Source: Carposina sasakii (taxonomy: Eukaryota > Arthropoda > Insecta > Lepidoptera > Carposinidae). Taken from it: 64,000 bases of DNA. Where the stretch lies: assembly GCA_014607495.2 (NCBI GenBank), contig CP053165.1, positions 3,714,906 to 3,778,905 on the forward strand. Direction: 5' to 3'. Position 1 is the stretch's first letter. Each line of letters opens with the position of its first letter. The notes under the pieces were generated by a model that did not search any database, had not been told where the DNA came from, and saw only the letters and a list, made by a program, of their open reading frames with translations. Below are positions 33,995 to 44,396 of the stretch, piece after piece. A program made the translations under genes and the position numbers.

Positions 33995-34190
33995 TTCGTG
34001 TCTGCCCGTGGGTCTGCTCGTGAGAGGCGATAAGAGTTCCCGGGATGTAGGCAGCAGCGCCTCCCGGGTTGATGATATAATCCGGAAATCACAGTGCGGT
34101 CCACCAATCCCGCCTGCCCAGCGTGGTGACTATGGGTGAAATCCCCTTATGGCAGCAGCCTTGTATCATGCCCTAGGGGGAGGCTACTTA
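33995..34190 (+). mobile_element. Non-autonomous element with RTE-like 3' end, copy 3
   Basis: CTGCCCGTGGGTCTGCTCGT, GAGAGGCGATAAGAG, AATCACAGTGCGGTCCACC, CCCGCCTGCCCAGCGTGG, TGACTATGGGTGAAATCCCC and GCAGCAGCCTTGTATCATGC, ending AGGGGGAGGC. Diverged, and it lacks the last ~35 bases of the family 3' end. Confidence 0.72.
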
Positions 34191-34440
34191 GGTACTTCTA
34201 TACTTAGGTACTCTCTAACGAGCTATGCATTGTTGCAATCTTTAATGGTATTTTTTCTAAAATACGACATGTTTTTTCAACCGTCTCCAATAAAACTAAA
34301 TGATTATTCTACATCAGTCAGTATTGTAACAATATTTTCAATGGGCTTATGAAATAACATACAACGCAGCAGATCAATAGCACTCGGCTCGTAACCTCAA
34401 TCATATCATAACGTCAAAATGGCGTCACATCCCTCGAATA

Positions 34441-34900
34441 GCCGTTTTTCCACTAGACGACATGATCACGGTTTTTCGTCATGTAAAGGGCGATTTTCGA
34501 CTGGACGACACGCCCCTTTATTACCTAACTAGCAAAAGCAAAGCGATAGCGAAAATTGTACAAAAATCGCTGATTGCTACTCAAATTCGTATTACGTAAA
34601 ATGAATTTCAAAGGAACTTTGACATTTCAAGGCGAATATTGTACAATTTTCGCTATCGCTTTGCTTCAGCTTTGCTATTGCTTTTACGTAATCAGGGGGT
34701 CGGCCACGACACGACCACGGCTTTTTTGGAATCAAAAATATATTAGATAGTATGGATCGTTTTTGACGTTTTTCCACTAGACAACACAGCCTCCACGTCT
34801 TTTCGTCATCTATTATGGGGGACCAAAAACGAGCCATACTGTTAAATACATTTTTGCTTCCAAAAAAGCCGTGGTCGTATCGTCTAGTGAAAAAACGCCC
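34441..34900 (+). mobile_element. Inverted-repeat element with nested internal arms
   Basis: The ends are GCCGTTTTTCCACTAGACGA and TCGTCTAGTGAAAAAACGCC, imperfect inverted repeats of ~20 bases. A second pair lies inside: AGCAAAAGCAAAGCGATAGC, then GAAAATTGTAC, faces GTACAATTTTCGCTATCGCT, then TTGCTTCAGCTTTGCTA. A third motif, CCACGGCTTTTTTGG, faces CCAAAAAAGCCGTGG. The element therefore folds on several levels. The minus-strand frame 34592-34837 lies within it and is not a gene. Superfamily not assigned; no clear target duplication. Confidence 0.78.
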
Positions 34901-35975
34901 AATGTTACCCTGTAATCACTTAGCCAATATTAAACCAACGTCACTCAACATGAGAACATACTGGATATACTTATGTTAGCTTAGCTTTATTTGTGGCAAT
35001 CAATTTTGAGTTATATTATGAAGGTGATGTGATATTGAAATGGGGGTAGACGAAGCTTAATTAGGTTTTAATTGTAAAATAGGGACGAGATACCTTTGGT
35101 TTTTAACTTATTTTTTTTATTGTTTGGCATATGAAAAAGTAATCAAAACTATTTGTAATATGTATGTTTACAGTCTCTTAAAATCTCCAAAAACACACGG
35201 GCAGGAAAGAAGAAATGAAAAGGATAATTTAACACAGCCTATTTGAAATACGAGTATTAGGTTTCTAAAACATTAAATCAAGTGACTAATTAAGTCCTTG
35301 TCATAAGAAACCTACTTAAGTTATAGCAGGTAATGTTACCAAATAATTAAGTAGATACGTAGCTAGTTTGATCTATGACGCTTACTCGTAGATACTTAGC
35401 TTTATAGTAGAGTAATATAAAGTTTCATTTCATTGCCTCATGTAGTTTCCGAGTTAAACTTATTTAATTTTGCAATGTAATAAGGAAATTCCCTTCCGGA
35501 GTCCTAAACATCGCGACCCGAGTTAGTTTGGGAGCGGGAGAGATTTAGTTTGTTCACTCGTAACTTTTTGATATTGATTGTCCTTCTCCTTTTATGTTCG
35601 ATCATAGATAAGAATTCAATGTAGTATAAGATGTACTTTAAAGTTATTTATTACGTAGAAATATTAGGAGTATTCTACTAAAAATAACATACACACAAGT
35701 CACTATCGAGATTTTTTCGAAAGAAATTTACATTCTAGATTGCGCACTTAATTAACGCCTTCAACTTTATAGTGTTGTGTTTTGTGAGAGGTCTCTTCTA
35801 TAGTTTTATTATTTTGTGATACAGAATAAAATTTAGTACATTTGAGAGTGTTAAATAAATACATTGTGGGGTTAGTGTAAAAGGGAATCGCTTCCTATCC
35901 TACCGGGCTACTAGTTGTTGTTTAGCCCATGTACCAGTATACACTCCTTCGTTCTGACCTATATAACCTTTAGAT
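34901..35975. other. No recognisable feature
   Basis: AT-rich. No gene or repeat that I can match. Confidence 0.35.
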
Positions 35976-36169
35976 CAGCTGTTCCTAACCGTTTCAGGCG
36001 CGGACCGCCAAGGAAATCAAGCACAATGAGTGAAAAAAGGTGCGATATTCAGACAATATTATAATTTTGTATACCTAAACTCCATGTAAATATGCGTATG
36101 GGACCGCGGACCCCCAAACATATACTCGCGTCCCCCAGGGATCCGCGGACCACAGTTTAGGAACAGCTA
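35976..36169 (+). mobile_element. hAT-type MITE with perfect 8-bp target duplication
   Basis: The 194-bp element starts CAGCTGTTCCTAACCGT and ends ACAGTTTAGGAACAGCTA, imperfect inverted repeats. The 8-mer CTTTAGAT lies immediately on both sides (35968-35975 and 36170-36177). The interior carries GCGCGGACCGCCAAGG and GGATCCGCGGACCAC as subterminal inverted motifs, as in other hAT MITEs. Non-coding. Confidence 0.9.
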
Positions 36170-36177
36170 CTTTAGAT

Positions 36178-36823
36178 GACTCCGATACATAGTAAACATA
36201 CGAGTACAAACTAAGACATTAATTGTTCGTATATGAGATAGTCGAGATACTGCGTCGACTGCAATTACAATGAGATTCCTCCATCACGGCCCCTTATTAA
36301 AGCGAATCATAAATACGTAATAATTAATTAGTATCTACCTTCTGTAAAATATTAAACATTTCCGTATAAATAAAATTAATTCCAACTAAGCATAGCACGG
36401 ACAAATCAGTAGTTTGTAACATAAAAGGGGCCGTCAGTTAGTTATAAACACGCTAATGCTTGTAGCTAGGCAAAACTGTCGCATTATGAATAGACACTTT
36501 TACCCTGAGCTTTTACTATAGAGGAATGAAATGCTTTTACCTGCCGACAGAGGGCGTGCTCGCGTCAGACACCTCTTTGTTACTTGAGGCGAGATTAAGG
36601 TCGAACTATGTCCTTGACTATTATTATACGCTATTATATAGGTACTTACCTATGACGGTGTAAACTGCCCGTGGGTAACCAGACTTATTTCCAAGAAATG
36701 TAGCTAATAAGAGTAAAAAATTTATTGCGATTGTTAAAGACTTTTCCGATCCAATCGATAAACAAATTATTATGTGGATATTTTTTGTTATTACTTGTAT
36801 TAAAATCATAATATCTGTGGGTA
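36178..36823. other. No recognisable feature
   Basis: No gene recognised. The minus-strand frames at 36624-36897 overlap one another and carry no motif. Confidence 0.35.
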
Positions 36824-37329
36824 TTAACTCTTTCAGTCTTGGTGGTTAGTGTCACTAACCACCTATTTCTGAATTTTTTAATTAAAATCCATGCCATCTA
36901 CTTGTAATTGGTTGAACTATCATGAAAGTTCGATTCATGCTTGACAAGATACGACCGAATATACCGCCAAATGAAAGAATGACAACTCAATTTAGTTGAA
37001 TTGAATATTGCACTTACGTAATTTTAATTGTACGGTAAGTAAGTTAGCTTTTATCTTCAATGTTTTTTATTAACTTTATTCTCATTTATCTGTTTTATAT
37101 ATATTTGCATGCTACTACTCTTAAGTAGTGTATTCACATCGAAATGCGTAAATTATCATTAATATTTTGTATCAATAGTCATAGTGGCACTAACCACCTC
37201 ATTTTTCGAAAACCTTAATAAATAATTTTTTTTCCTACTTTATATGATTTTTTTATTATTAATAATGCTAAAACTTACATACATATGTTAAAAATATTCT
37301 TAATCTAAAAGCGTGACGGAAAGAGTTAA
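36824..37329 (+). mobile_element. piggyBac-like non-autonomous element bounded by TTAA
   Basis: It begins TTAACTCTTTCAGTC and ends GACGGAAAGAGTTAA, so inverted repeats of ~11 bases abut TTAA at both ends, the target of piggyBac transposases. Just inside the left end is a 23-base palindrome, GGTGGTTAGTG-T-CACTAACCACC (36841-36863). Near the right end TAGTGGCACTAACCACCTC (37181-37199) repeats its half. No transposase frame, so mobilised in trans if at all. The family call is inference from the TTAA boundary and repeat layout. Confidence 0.7.
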
Positions 37330-38040
37330 AGATTAAATTAAAACAACATTCGTAGCATGCTACGGCTCGTAGTACGAGTACGGCTCGTACTCAGTAAAGT
37401 GCTATTGTTTTGCATAATAACCGATCTCGAGAGATTTTTTGCATATTTCAGATTAAATCTTCAATTGTTTTCATACTAAATTCCAAATTTGAAATTTATT
37501 AAATCCGAGGATTCTTTTTAATCTCTAGTACATATTAAAATTTGCCGTTAATCAACAATTATTGTATTAAACTTCCAATTTATAATTAACCTTTAGATTT
37601 TTATTTTTATTTTTTTATTCTGATTTATTTTACAAGCCATAAATCATAAGATTAAGTCGGCTAATTAACCTTTAGATTTATACGAGGACAATTCGGCATA
37701 AGCTTCTCATACACACATTTTAAGATTCTGCCCTAGTTATCGCCGTTAGTTGAAAATCATATGAATTTTATGATATGACGATATCATATTATGTTCGTAT
37801 AATGTTTTTAACTTCGCCTATGTATGTCTTCTAATCCAGGATGCGAGGCGTAGTAATATCGCGGTTGGGTAAAGAAAATCCGGTTTATGTACGAGACGGC
37901 AAAATGAAAATCAGAAAATCTTACGTAGGTAGTTTACAACTAAGTATTATAACATGTTTTAGCTTTGAAATGTTTACACAGCACTTTATCTAAGCTTTTT
38001 TAATAAAAATATTTCGTTTTTTTCTAACAAAAGAGATTCA
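37330..38040. other. No recognisable feature
   Basis: AT-rich. CGTAGCATGCTACG and GTACGAGTACGGCTCGTAC near 37350-37392 form short palindromes. No gene recognised. Confidence 0.4.
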
Positions 38041-38110
38041 CTATGGGTGCGCCCACCACCGGGCCCTACACCCTCCACTGACCCTCGGATCTGATAACTC
38101 ATAATTGCGA
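38041..38110 (-). mobile_element. Fragment of the 19089-type MITE
   Basis: On the minus strand it reads TGAGTTATCAGATCCGAGGG, TCAGTGGAGGGTGTAGGGC and GGTGGTGGGCGCACCCATAG, matching the interior of 19089-19380 closely. Both termini are missing. Confidence 0.75.
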
Positions 38111-38368
38111 CAACAGGCACTTGCACTAACTACAATCGCCATGAGAAACCAGACCCGAGCACCTAGCATGCAAGACGATACATTGCACCATTCCGAAATC
38201 AAAAACTAGATAAATAATCTACATATGTTTCGCCAACAACCGTGGCATCCTCAGGATTATAGAAATTAGTAAATTAGTAAACCACTAATTACTATGAACC
38301 TCTAAAACCCAACACATACAATTTCATTTATATAACAAAAGAGACTCATACTATACATACATTTTCAT

Positions 38369-38531
38369 CTATTGCAGTCCACTGCTGGATGTAGACCTCA
38401 CCCCGGGGCTCGCCACAAGGCTACTGTCATAGGGAGCTTTTTGCCCATACCACGCTGGGCAGGCGGGTCGGTGACTGCAGTGTGATTTTCGAACTATGTT
38501 GCCAACAAGGGATATACACCTTCCGGGAGGG
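38369..38531 (-). mobile_element. Non-autonomous element with RTE-like 3' end, copy 4
   Basis: On the plus strand it reads CTATTGCAGTCCACTGCTGG, GGCTCGCCACAAGGCTACTG, CACGCTGGGCAGGCGGGTCG and GTGACTGCAGTGTGATTTTC, the complement of the family 3' end. Moderately diverged. Confidence 0.75.
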
Positions 38532-38817
38532 AATAATTCTATTATTGACCAAAAATAGCAAGTAAAGGTACGGTTGCAAGTTTTGGTTTCCCATATTCAG
38601 AAAATATTTCATTTTCTACAACTCAGAAGAAAAGTGTCGCAAAAGTGGAACAATTTCGAGGCAATTCCATGAAATTATGAATGCTGTACTGAAACGCGAT
38701 ATTAGAGAAAATGGAATTGTATTATATTTTCACGGTTTCTAGGTTTACGCAGGTGGGCTTCGTTACGGCCATTTTGTTTGATAACTCAATTTGTTATTTA
38801 CAAAAAGCTATAATGTC

Positions 38818-38898
38818 CCGTGTGGGATTTCCTTTATGATCGTGCAGTTCCGGCTACCCCATTTTGGGAACACATCAGTGTCCTATATGTATGTATAA
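38818..38898 (-). repeat. GTCGACTC family, 5' fragment
   Basis: TTCCTTTATGATCGTGCAGT, then TCCGGCTACCCCATTTTGGG and AACACATCAGTG, is the reverse complement of the family start. Confidence 0.6.
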
Positions 38899-38920
38899 GT
38901 TCACTTTTGTAAATGGCGTG

Positions 38921-39009
38921 TTGGAAGAAATCTCTTTAAGAGATACGCCTTTGTACAGGATCGTTTGAAGAATCTACGATGTTAGGTACTTAATCTTGTA
39001 CAATAAATA
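38921..39009 (+). repeat. LINE 3' tail of the GGAAGAAATCTCTT family
   Basis: TTGGAAGAAATCTCTTTAAG, then AGATACGCCTTTGTACAGG and, 40 bases on, CTTGTACAATAAATAG. Related tails lie at 39782-39893, 40760-40798 (minus) and 42677-42766 (minus). The AATAAA near the end fits a poly(A) signal. Confidence 0.6.
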
Positions 39010-39012
39010 GTA

Positions 39013-39113
39013 AAATTGGTCAGAAGTGGCACCATGTGGTTCTATCGGCCCTTGGTGCTCTGCCTACCCCGTAAGGGATAAAGGCGTGATTATATGTATG
39101 TATGTATGTAAAT
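39013..39113 (+). repeat. GGCCCTTGGTGCTCTGCC family repeat, copy 2
   Basis: AAATTGGTCAGAAGTGGCAC, CATGTGGTTCTATCGGCCC, TTGGTGCTCTGCCTACCCCG and TAAGGGATAAAGGCGTG, ending in an ATGTATGTATGTA tail. Confidence 0.75.
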
Positions 39114-39781
39114 AGTATAATTCTCTTCATTGCCCTATTTATGTGTCGTATTTTGGTGTAGACAAAGAAAATAAAACATAATGCCACTTCACCGACTTTA
39201 CATAAAGTTTCGAATTTGACCTTTTTTATTTAGCCTAGTATCTAGAGTAACTCAACAGAATAGCCTTTCTTATCTACATATTTGTACCCTCATGAATACT
39301 TAATGTCTAGGTGCGGGGACGGTTCATCACTATGGGACATATTTGACCCTAATCGAAGGCGTCTTACGTGAGTGAAGTGGGTCACCCGTGATCATAATGT
39401 CTTTCTTATATATTGCGCACAAAATCTGGATTGATGTATTGAAGTTTTTTGTGTGTGGTTTACTTGGCTAAAATATTTTTTTCTTTAGGTTCTTATGCGC
39501 AGAATGAAAGATGAGATGTACAGTTAACTTACTTTTTATGATAAATCTCTGAACTTAAATTACAATTGAAATTATTGAATTAAAATTCATATATCAACCA
39601 ACGCCAAGTATATATCATGAATAAAGATATTCGTATTCTGAGGTTTGCCTATGACGTTGCTCAATGGTAAGTCATATCATAGAAAACAGATAGCAATAAA
39701 TTCATATGTTGTTGATGATGATATACATATATGATATAGATGATATCACCTTATTACCTACAATTGACCGAACAGAAACAA
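39114..39781. other. No recognisable feature
   Basis: AT-rich. No gene or matched repeat. Confidence 0.35.
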
Positions 39782-39893
39782 GCTGGGATGCTGGAAGAAA
39801 TCTCTTGCAAAGATAAACACGCCTTTGTATACATTTTTTTTGCAAATTTCTCTGTTTTTACTGTAGTGTTTTGTGTACAATAAAGAATAAGAA
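39782..39893 (+). repeat. LINE 3' tail of the GGAAGAAATCTCTT family
   Basis: GCTGGGATGCTGGAAGAAAT, CTCTTGCAAAGATAAACACG and CCTTTGTATACATT, then CTGTAGTGTTTTGTGTACAA and TAAAGAATAAG. Shows the family layout with the AATAAAG signal at the end. No coding part is attached. Confidence 0.6.
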
Positions 39894-40395
39894 TTAGATT
39901 TTCTGAACAAATATACCATCTTGATTTCAGGTAGGTACTTTTCAAGTACACCGCAATGATGCCCAACTAAATAGCAAAGTTGTCGCGTAACTCATAACTT
40001 TGGTAGTAATTCAACGTGAAGCACTTTTACGACTAATCGTAAATTGTAAAGGAAGCTCTTTAAACAGTTCGCGGAGAATTCTTGAAACCTCTCCATACAG
40101 TGTTTAAGTTAGAAGTGAGTGGGTGTGTGGGAGTAAGGTCTTATTACTAGGAATTTTCTTTTTTTACTTGTATATCTTATAATATATAATATCTTGACTA
40201 AGATAAATCTATAAAAATACTTCTCCATTAATATAATCCGTTAGGATATGGTTGATCGTTTCATCTTTAAACATTGTGCTGAGGATTCAGCTTTGTTTGC
40301 CGAGATTTGGCTAGTGTATAGCTATCGGGATGAGGAATAACGTTGCCAATATGTAATTTAGAAAAGAGATTGTAAAATTCGTCATCCGAGTAATT
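39894..40395. other. No recognisable feature
   Basis: AT-rich. No gene or matched repeat. Confidence 0.35.
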
Positions 40396-40467
40396 GACCC
40401 GGTGGCTTAGTGGTTATAGCGGCTGGCACGGTTTGCAGTGGTCGTGGGTTCGATTCCCACTCGGGTG
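40396..40467 (+). tRNA. tRNA-like sequence without a canonical anticodon arm
   Basis: 72 nt, the length of a tRNA. Acceptor GACCCGG pairs with TCGGGTG at six of seven positions (1-72 is G-G). The A box TGGCTTAGTGG is in place, with a 3-bp D stem (GCT/AGC). The T arm is perfect, GTGGG-TTCGATT-CCCAC at tRNA positions 49-65, giving a B box. The anticodon region does not form a 5-bp stem with a 7-nt loop; the best short pairing is GCA-CGGTT-TGC, so no anticodon can be read. A T run starts five bases downstream, fitting a pol III terminator. It is probably a tRNA pseudogene or tRNA-derived element. A related locus lies at 62559-62623. Confidence 0.55.
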
Positions 40468-41165
40468 AAGAATTTTTTCCATTTTCTTTATTAATAATTT
40501 TATTTATATCTTATGTTTATATAGCATAACTATGTTGGTGATTGTTTATTTTGAAGAAGCGAGAAGCCGCTGAGAAGTGTACTCGTATTAGCGACATCTC
40601 GCTTACACAGTACTACGTTACCCTGGAAATAAATAACAAATTATTCAAAAATGTCAACATAAGGTTTCCAGAAACTCACCATCGAGTATAATATTTTTTT
40701 ATACCTACAAATACTAAACAATATAGTGACTTCACATAATTACACGGATAATGTACAGATGTGAGCTTATCTTTTAAAGAGATTTCTTCCAGCAAACCAA
40801 AATACACCATTTCGAATGCATTTTCATGAAAATTGTGGGACTTCGGTGCTTTGTAGGTATATTAATACCATGCTCTTGACTATAAGATTTAAACCTTTAT
40901 CAATGCTAATTAGCATTCTTCATTAGTGAACGTCAATTCAAACTTAATTAATGTAGTTTCATGTCGTCCATGTTCCGCTTAAAGGGCTGTATTTGCATTG
41001 AAACGTTCTTTGAGTCAAAAGGAGAATATGGAGCAAGGAAACCTTGACCGAGCGAGCGCTTTCTGCGCTACGCTGACTGCGGTAAAATTGTTTAGACTTT
41101 TTTGTAAAATACATAAATATGGAGGTAATGTATGTATATATGTATTTCACATATTGTAGCTGTGA
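40468..41165. other. Spacer with a LINE tail fragment
   Basis: 40760-40798 reads GTGAGCTTATCTTTTAAAGA, then GATTTCTTCCAGCAAACC, a minus-strand tail of the family seen at 39782. Otherwise no feature. Confidence 0.45.
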
Positions 41166-41410
41166 TCCGAAAATGTGGTAGCCACAATTGCAGGATCATA
41201 AAAGAGATCCCAAAACAGAAGGAGATGCTGTTGATGTATTCTAGTGAAGCGCTGCATCAGCACTACTTACATACATACATACATATATGTACACGGCTGT
41301 GTTCCCAGAATGGGGTATCATAAAGAAGATCACACTCGCCACGTTTAACATAGCGGGGGTAAAATGATCAGTGGCAAGTTGCTAGCTTATCGCCTGAGAG
41401 AATCCGCGTA
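41166..41410 (+). repeat. Two adjacent partial GTCGACTC family copies
   Basis: 41166-41285 has the family start (GCAGGATCATAAAAGAGATC) joined directly to the family end (TGATGTATTCTAGTGAAG and GCATCAGCAC), with the middle deleted. A CATACATACATA tract follows. Then 41286-41410 has the first half of a second copy (ACACGGCTGTGTTCCCAGAA to TATCGCCTGAGAGAATC) and stops. Confidence 0.7.
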
Positions 41411-41996
41411 AACCCCAGAATTTCAGTGGTTTTTACTATCAAAGACACAGCCATGGCCACAAACTTTCACGTTTATAATACTCGTATTAGTCGGACAGGT
41501 TTTTAATTTTCATCCATCAAGCATTAACATCTATATGATTATGATTTGAATCATTGTTTCTGGAAGACAAAAAATAACCTTTACGTTCAAACGTAGTCAG
41601 AAAGCCTATTTTGTTCTGTATCTCAAGTATCATGACAACATAAAGACAGTAGGAATTAGCTTTGTCTTTCAGAATTGCAAAGAAAAACTCTCTACGGCAT
41701 CTTTGATCGTAATATTATTACATAAAATGTAAACCTATCTGTTTCTGTGAACAAAGGCAAAACGATATTATCAAGAATTTAAGATATAACTACATATATC
41801 CAAGACATAATCTTCTACCAAAATAATAATGAAGACAGGTCCTTTCTTTTATTTAATAGAGCTAAAATAAAATGTCTCAAATCTATGATCAAATTCGGAA
41901 CGTAGTTAAAACCGAGAGTGTATAGATCACCTCTAATACAAAAATGGTTGAGGAATGGTTCAAAGCATCAGGCAGTCACGACGCTAACCTAATATA
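41411..41996. other. No recognisable feature
   Basis: AT-rich. A short match to the GACTTCGTCCGCG family end (AAACTTTCACGTTTATAATA) occurs near 41460. Confidence 0.4.
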
Positions 41997-42676
41997 TTAT
42001 TATTACTATTGTATCTCTGTTTAAATTCTTTGAGAATCGTGCATCGGGCCGTAGCCAAGATGTAGAGGCCCTTTTTAGAGAACTTTAATATGGTGTGGGA
42101 TACACATGGCGGATACCATCGCCGACCGCACAATATGATACACCCAGCGATGGTCCCCGCCATGTGCAAGACTATTGGAGTGCAGATCTATGTCGTGCGA
42201 TGGAAAATAAGGTCTTGGGCTATGGGGGTGACGTTGGGTGGAGTTGGATAATTGGGCTATTTAAAGGAGATTAACGGACGCCTGCCATTACAACCAAGTC
42301 TCAAAATTGCAAAGGTGGCAGGCGGTGACTCGCCGACTTATTTCATGGGCCCCCTGAAACGGCCGCTCGCACGGAGGGACAAAGGGGGCAACATTTGGTG
42401 AGTGTCTAGGGTGGAGGGGTGCCTCTGGATTTTAAACCGAAGCGAACTTGCCACTTACTGACGGACACGTCCACCCTCGAGCTATCATAGCTCTCGCGAC
42501 TCCACTCTGCCCGGCCGACGAAGGCAAGGCAGAGGTGGGGGAACTGTTCCTCGTCAGACCTCACTCCGGCGCCGGAGATGAGGAACAAGGTCTTCCCCCG
42601 GGGGCACTTCAGGACCGTGGGAACGCTACCTCCCAACAGCTTACCACAAGCTGCCCTGCGGGCTTATTATTATTAT
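41997..42676 (+). mobile_element. ~690-bp GC-rich element flanked by TTA repeats, copy 1
   Basis: The element begins after TTATTATTACTA with TTGTATCTCTGTTTAAATTC and GTGCATCGGGCCGTAGCC. It runs through GGCGGATACCATCGCCGACC, GGACGCCTGCCATTACAACC, GGCCCCCTGAAACGGCCG and GCAAGGCAGAGGTGGGGGAA, and ends CAAGCTGCCCTGCGGGC before TTATTATTATTA. It is GC-rich against AT-rich surroundings. A frame reading ATPLCPADEGKAEVGELFLV is open near the 3' end in all three copies but is interrupted upstream, with no known domain. Copies 2 and 3 are on the other strand at 44926-46325. It could be a SINE-like element or the 3' part of a (TAA)n-specific LINE. Confidence 0.75.
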
Positions 42677-42766
42677 GCTTTATTGTACACAGTAAAGTTT
42701 TCACAAATAAAGTTTATGACAAAGGCGTGCTTATCTCTAAAAGAGATTTCTTCCAGCAAACCAATC
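42677..42766 (-). repeat. LINE 3' tail joined to the TTA tract
   Basis: On the minus strand GGTTTGCTGGAAGAAATCTC, then AAGCACGCCTTTG and TGTACAATAAAGC, run straight into (ATA)n. The TAA tract of the element at 41997 is therefore also the tail of this minus-strand LINE remnant. Confidence 0.6.
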
Positions 42767-42810
42767 GTGAAATACATAAGAGGTGGGTATGTGTGTATAT
42801 ATTTATATTC

Positions 42811-44087
42811 TCTCAGTTATAACTTTACAGTCATATAAAATACAGTAACGCTAGACAAATTAGATACCTATAGTTATTCTAGGAACACGAACAGCTCATA
42901 CTCGTACCTACTTTAAATATGGTTGTAAAGCCCCGTCTATGTTACGACATTAGTCTAAAACTCTTAAATGTACGAGCATGTAGAAGCGGTAGAAGTACAC
43001 ACGAGTCGACGTTAACATCTCAGTAATGGCTGCCACAGCACCATCTCCAGGCCTTGCGGACATGGAGTTGAAACAATGGAGAGATGGCAATCGATCACTT
43101 ATCGCCATCATATTATCCGGCATCGTCCAATAGGCAAAGGCGTCTAACTTTTGATCCTGGCTTTATCCTGTGCTGTATCTTCCTATCTGGTACAGAACTT
43201 AAACATATCGACACGCCCATGTCTTTTTTGGTCTGCTGCGACAGCCTCCAGTGGTGATATGTTCTGTTTTTTATACAGTTAGAAAAAAAGTAATTAGTCG
43301 CTGTTGGAGGATATCGGAGCGGAAAGGTAAAAATTGAACCACCTAGAAAAAGTCATGACTTCAATGATTGTTGTATTGATAGCATTAGTGGTTGCATGCC
43401 TTGATTGATAAATATATAATATAAAAATGAATCACTGATTGTATACGCAAATCTCGAACAGATTTCGCTAATTCCTTTTTTAGAATATTCCTTAAACTAC
43501 GCGAGGATGGTTCTTACAGAGAGCAAAATTTTAAAAAACCTGATTAAGTCTAAAAATAACACTTTTCTATAGCGGCCGCCCAATTGAAAGGTCATTACAC
43601 TCGTGTAAAGTCGGGGCGGATCCCTAGTTAAATATAAAAATAAATTAAACAAAGGTACCTATCCTAGAAATAGATGCATAATATAGAGGCACTATAATTA
43701 TAACTTTAATAAAGATGTATACATACAAATTATCATTATCAGCTGACGAAGAAGGAAGAAACCCGTCTCATATACTTAGGAGAGCTTACAATTTAAACAT
43801 TGATTGTCATATAATATCCACTTTGCACTTCCTTCAAATTCTCGAACAAGCATCCAAGCCCTAACTGGGTTATACGGGCACGTAAGGGCTTTATAAAGAC
43901 GCTTCCAGTAAATACGAAGTTGCTCGAAGGCTATTTACTAAATAAGGGATGATGGGGGCACTAACTCGCTATTGTTACTGCTGTAATGTGTGTTTGTGTG
44001 GATTTGAGATGATAAATCTTTATATTCACTTAGGTATACTTTCTTCTAAGATATTTAACCATTACATTAGATAACGTGGCTGAAGGA
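42811..44087. other. Unrecognised DNA with a repeat fragment
   Basis: 43570-43630 (minus) carries the end of the GTCGCTTCCCGC family (AGTCGGGGCGGATCCCTAG). 43010-43330 is richer in GC than its surroundings (GGCTGCCACAGCACCATC, GATGGCAATCGATCAC) but has no open frame, and I do not recognise it. Confidence 0.35.
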
Positions 44088-44160
44088 TTCCCTTTATGAT
44101 CCTGTAGTTCCGGCTAAACAATTTTAGGAACACAGCTGTGTGTACTTACGTGTGTATGTA
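44088..44160 (-). repeat. GTCGACTC family, 5' fragment
   Basis: TTCCCTTTATGATCCTGTAG, TTCCGGCTAAACAATTTTAG and GAACACAGCTGTGT, the reverse complement of the family start. Confidence 0.6.
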
Positions 44161-44189
44161 TTTAACCATCTTATCTTACTATCTTTCTT

Positions 44190-44295
44190 ACTAATATTAT
44201 AAATATGGATGGATGTTTGTTACTCTTTCACGTAAAAACGGCTGGAGCGATTTTAATAAAATTTGGTATGGAGTTAGCTGACACCCTGAATGCAC
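44190..44295 (-). repeat. GACTTCGTCCGCG family, 3' fragment
   Basis: ACTAATATTATAAATATGGA, then CTCTTTCACGTAAAAACGGC, TGGAGCGATTTTAATAAAAT and GGAGTTAGCTGACACCC, the reverse complement of the second half of copies 18588 and 26605. The small frame 44205-44387 is an overlay. Confidence 0.7.
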
Positions 44296-44396
44296 CCAAT
44301 TATTTTAGAATAAAAATGCCTGAAAATAAGTACTTTACAATTGTTTTAACTATCAAAATAATTGTTAAATATTTTCAGCCATTTTAATAACCTCCC

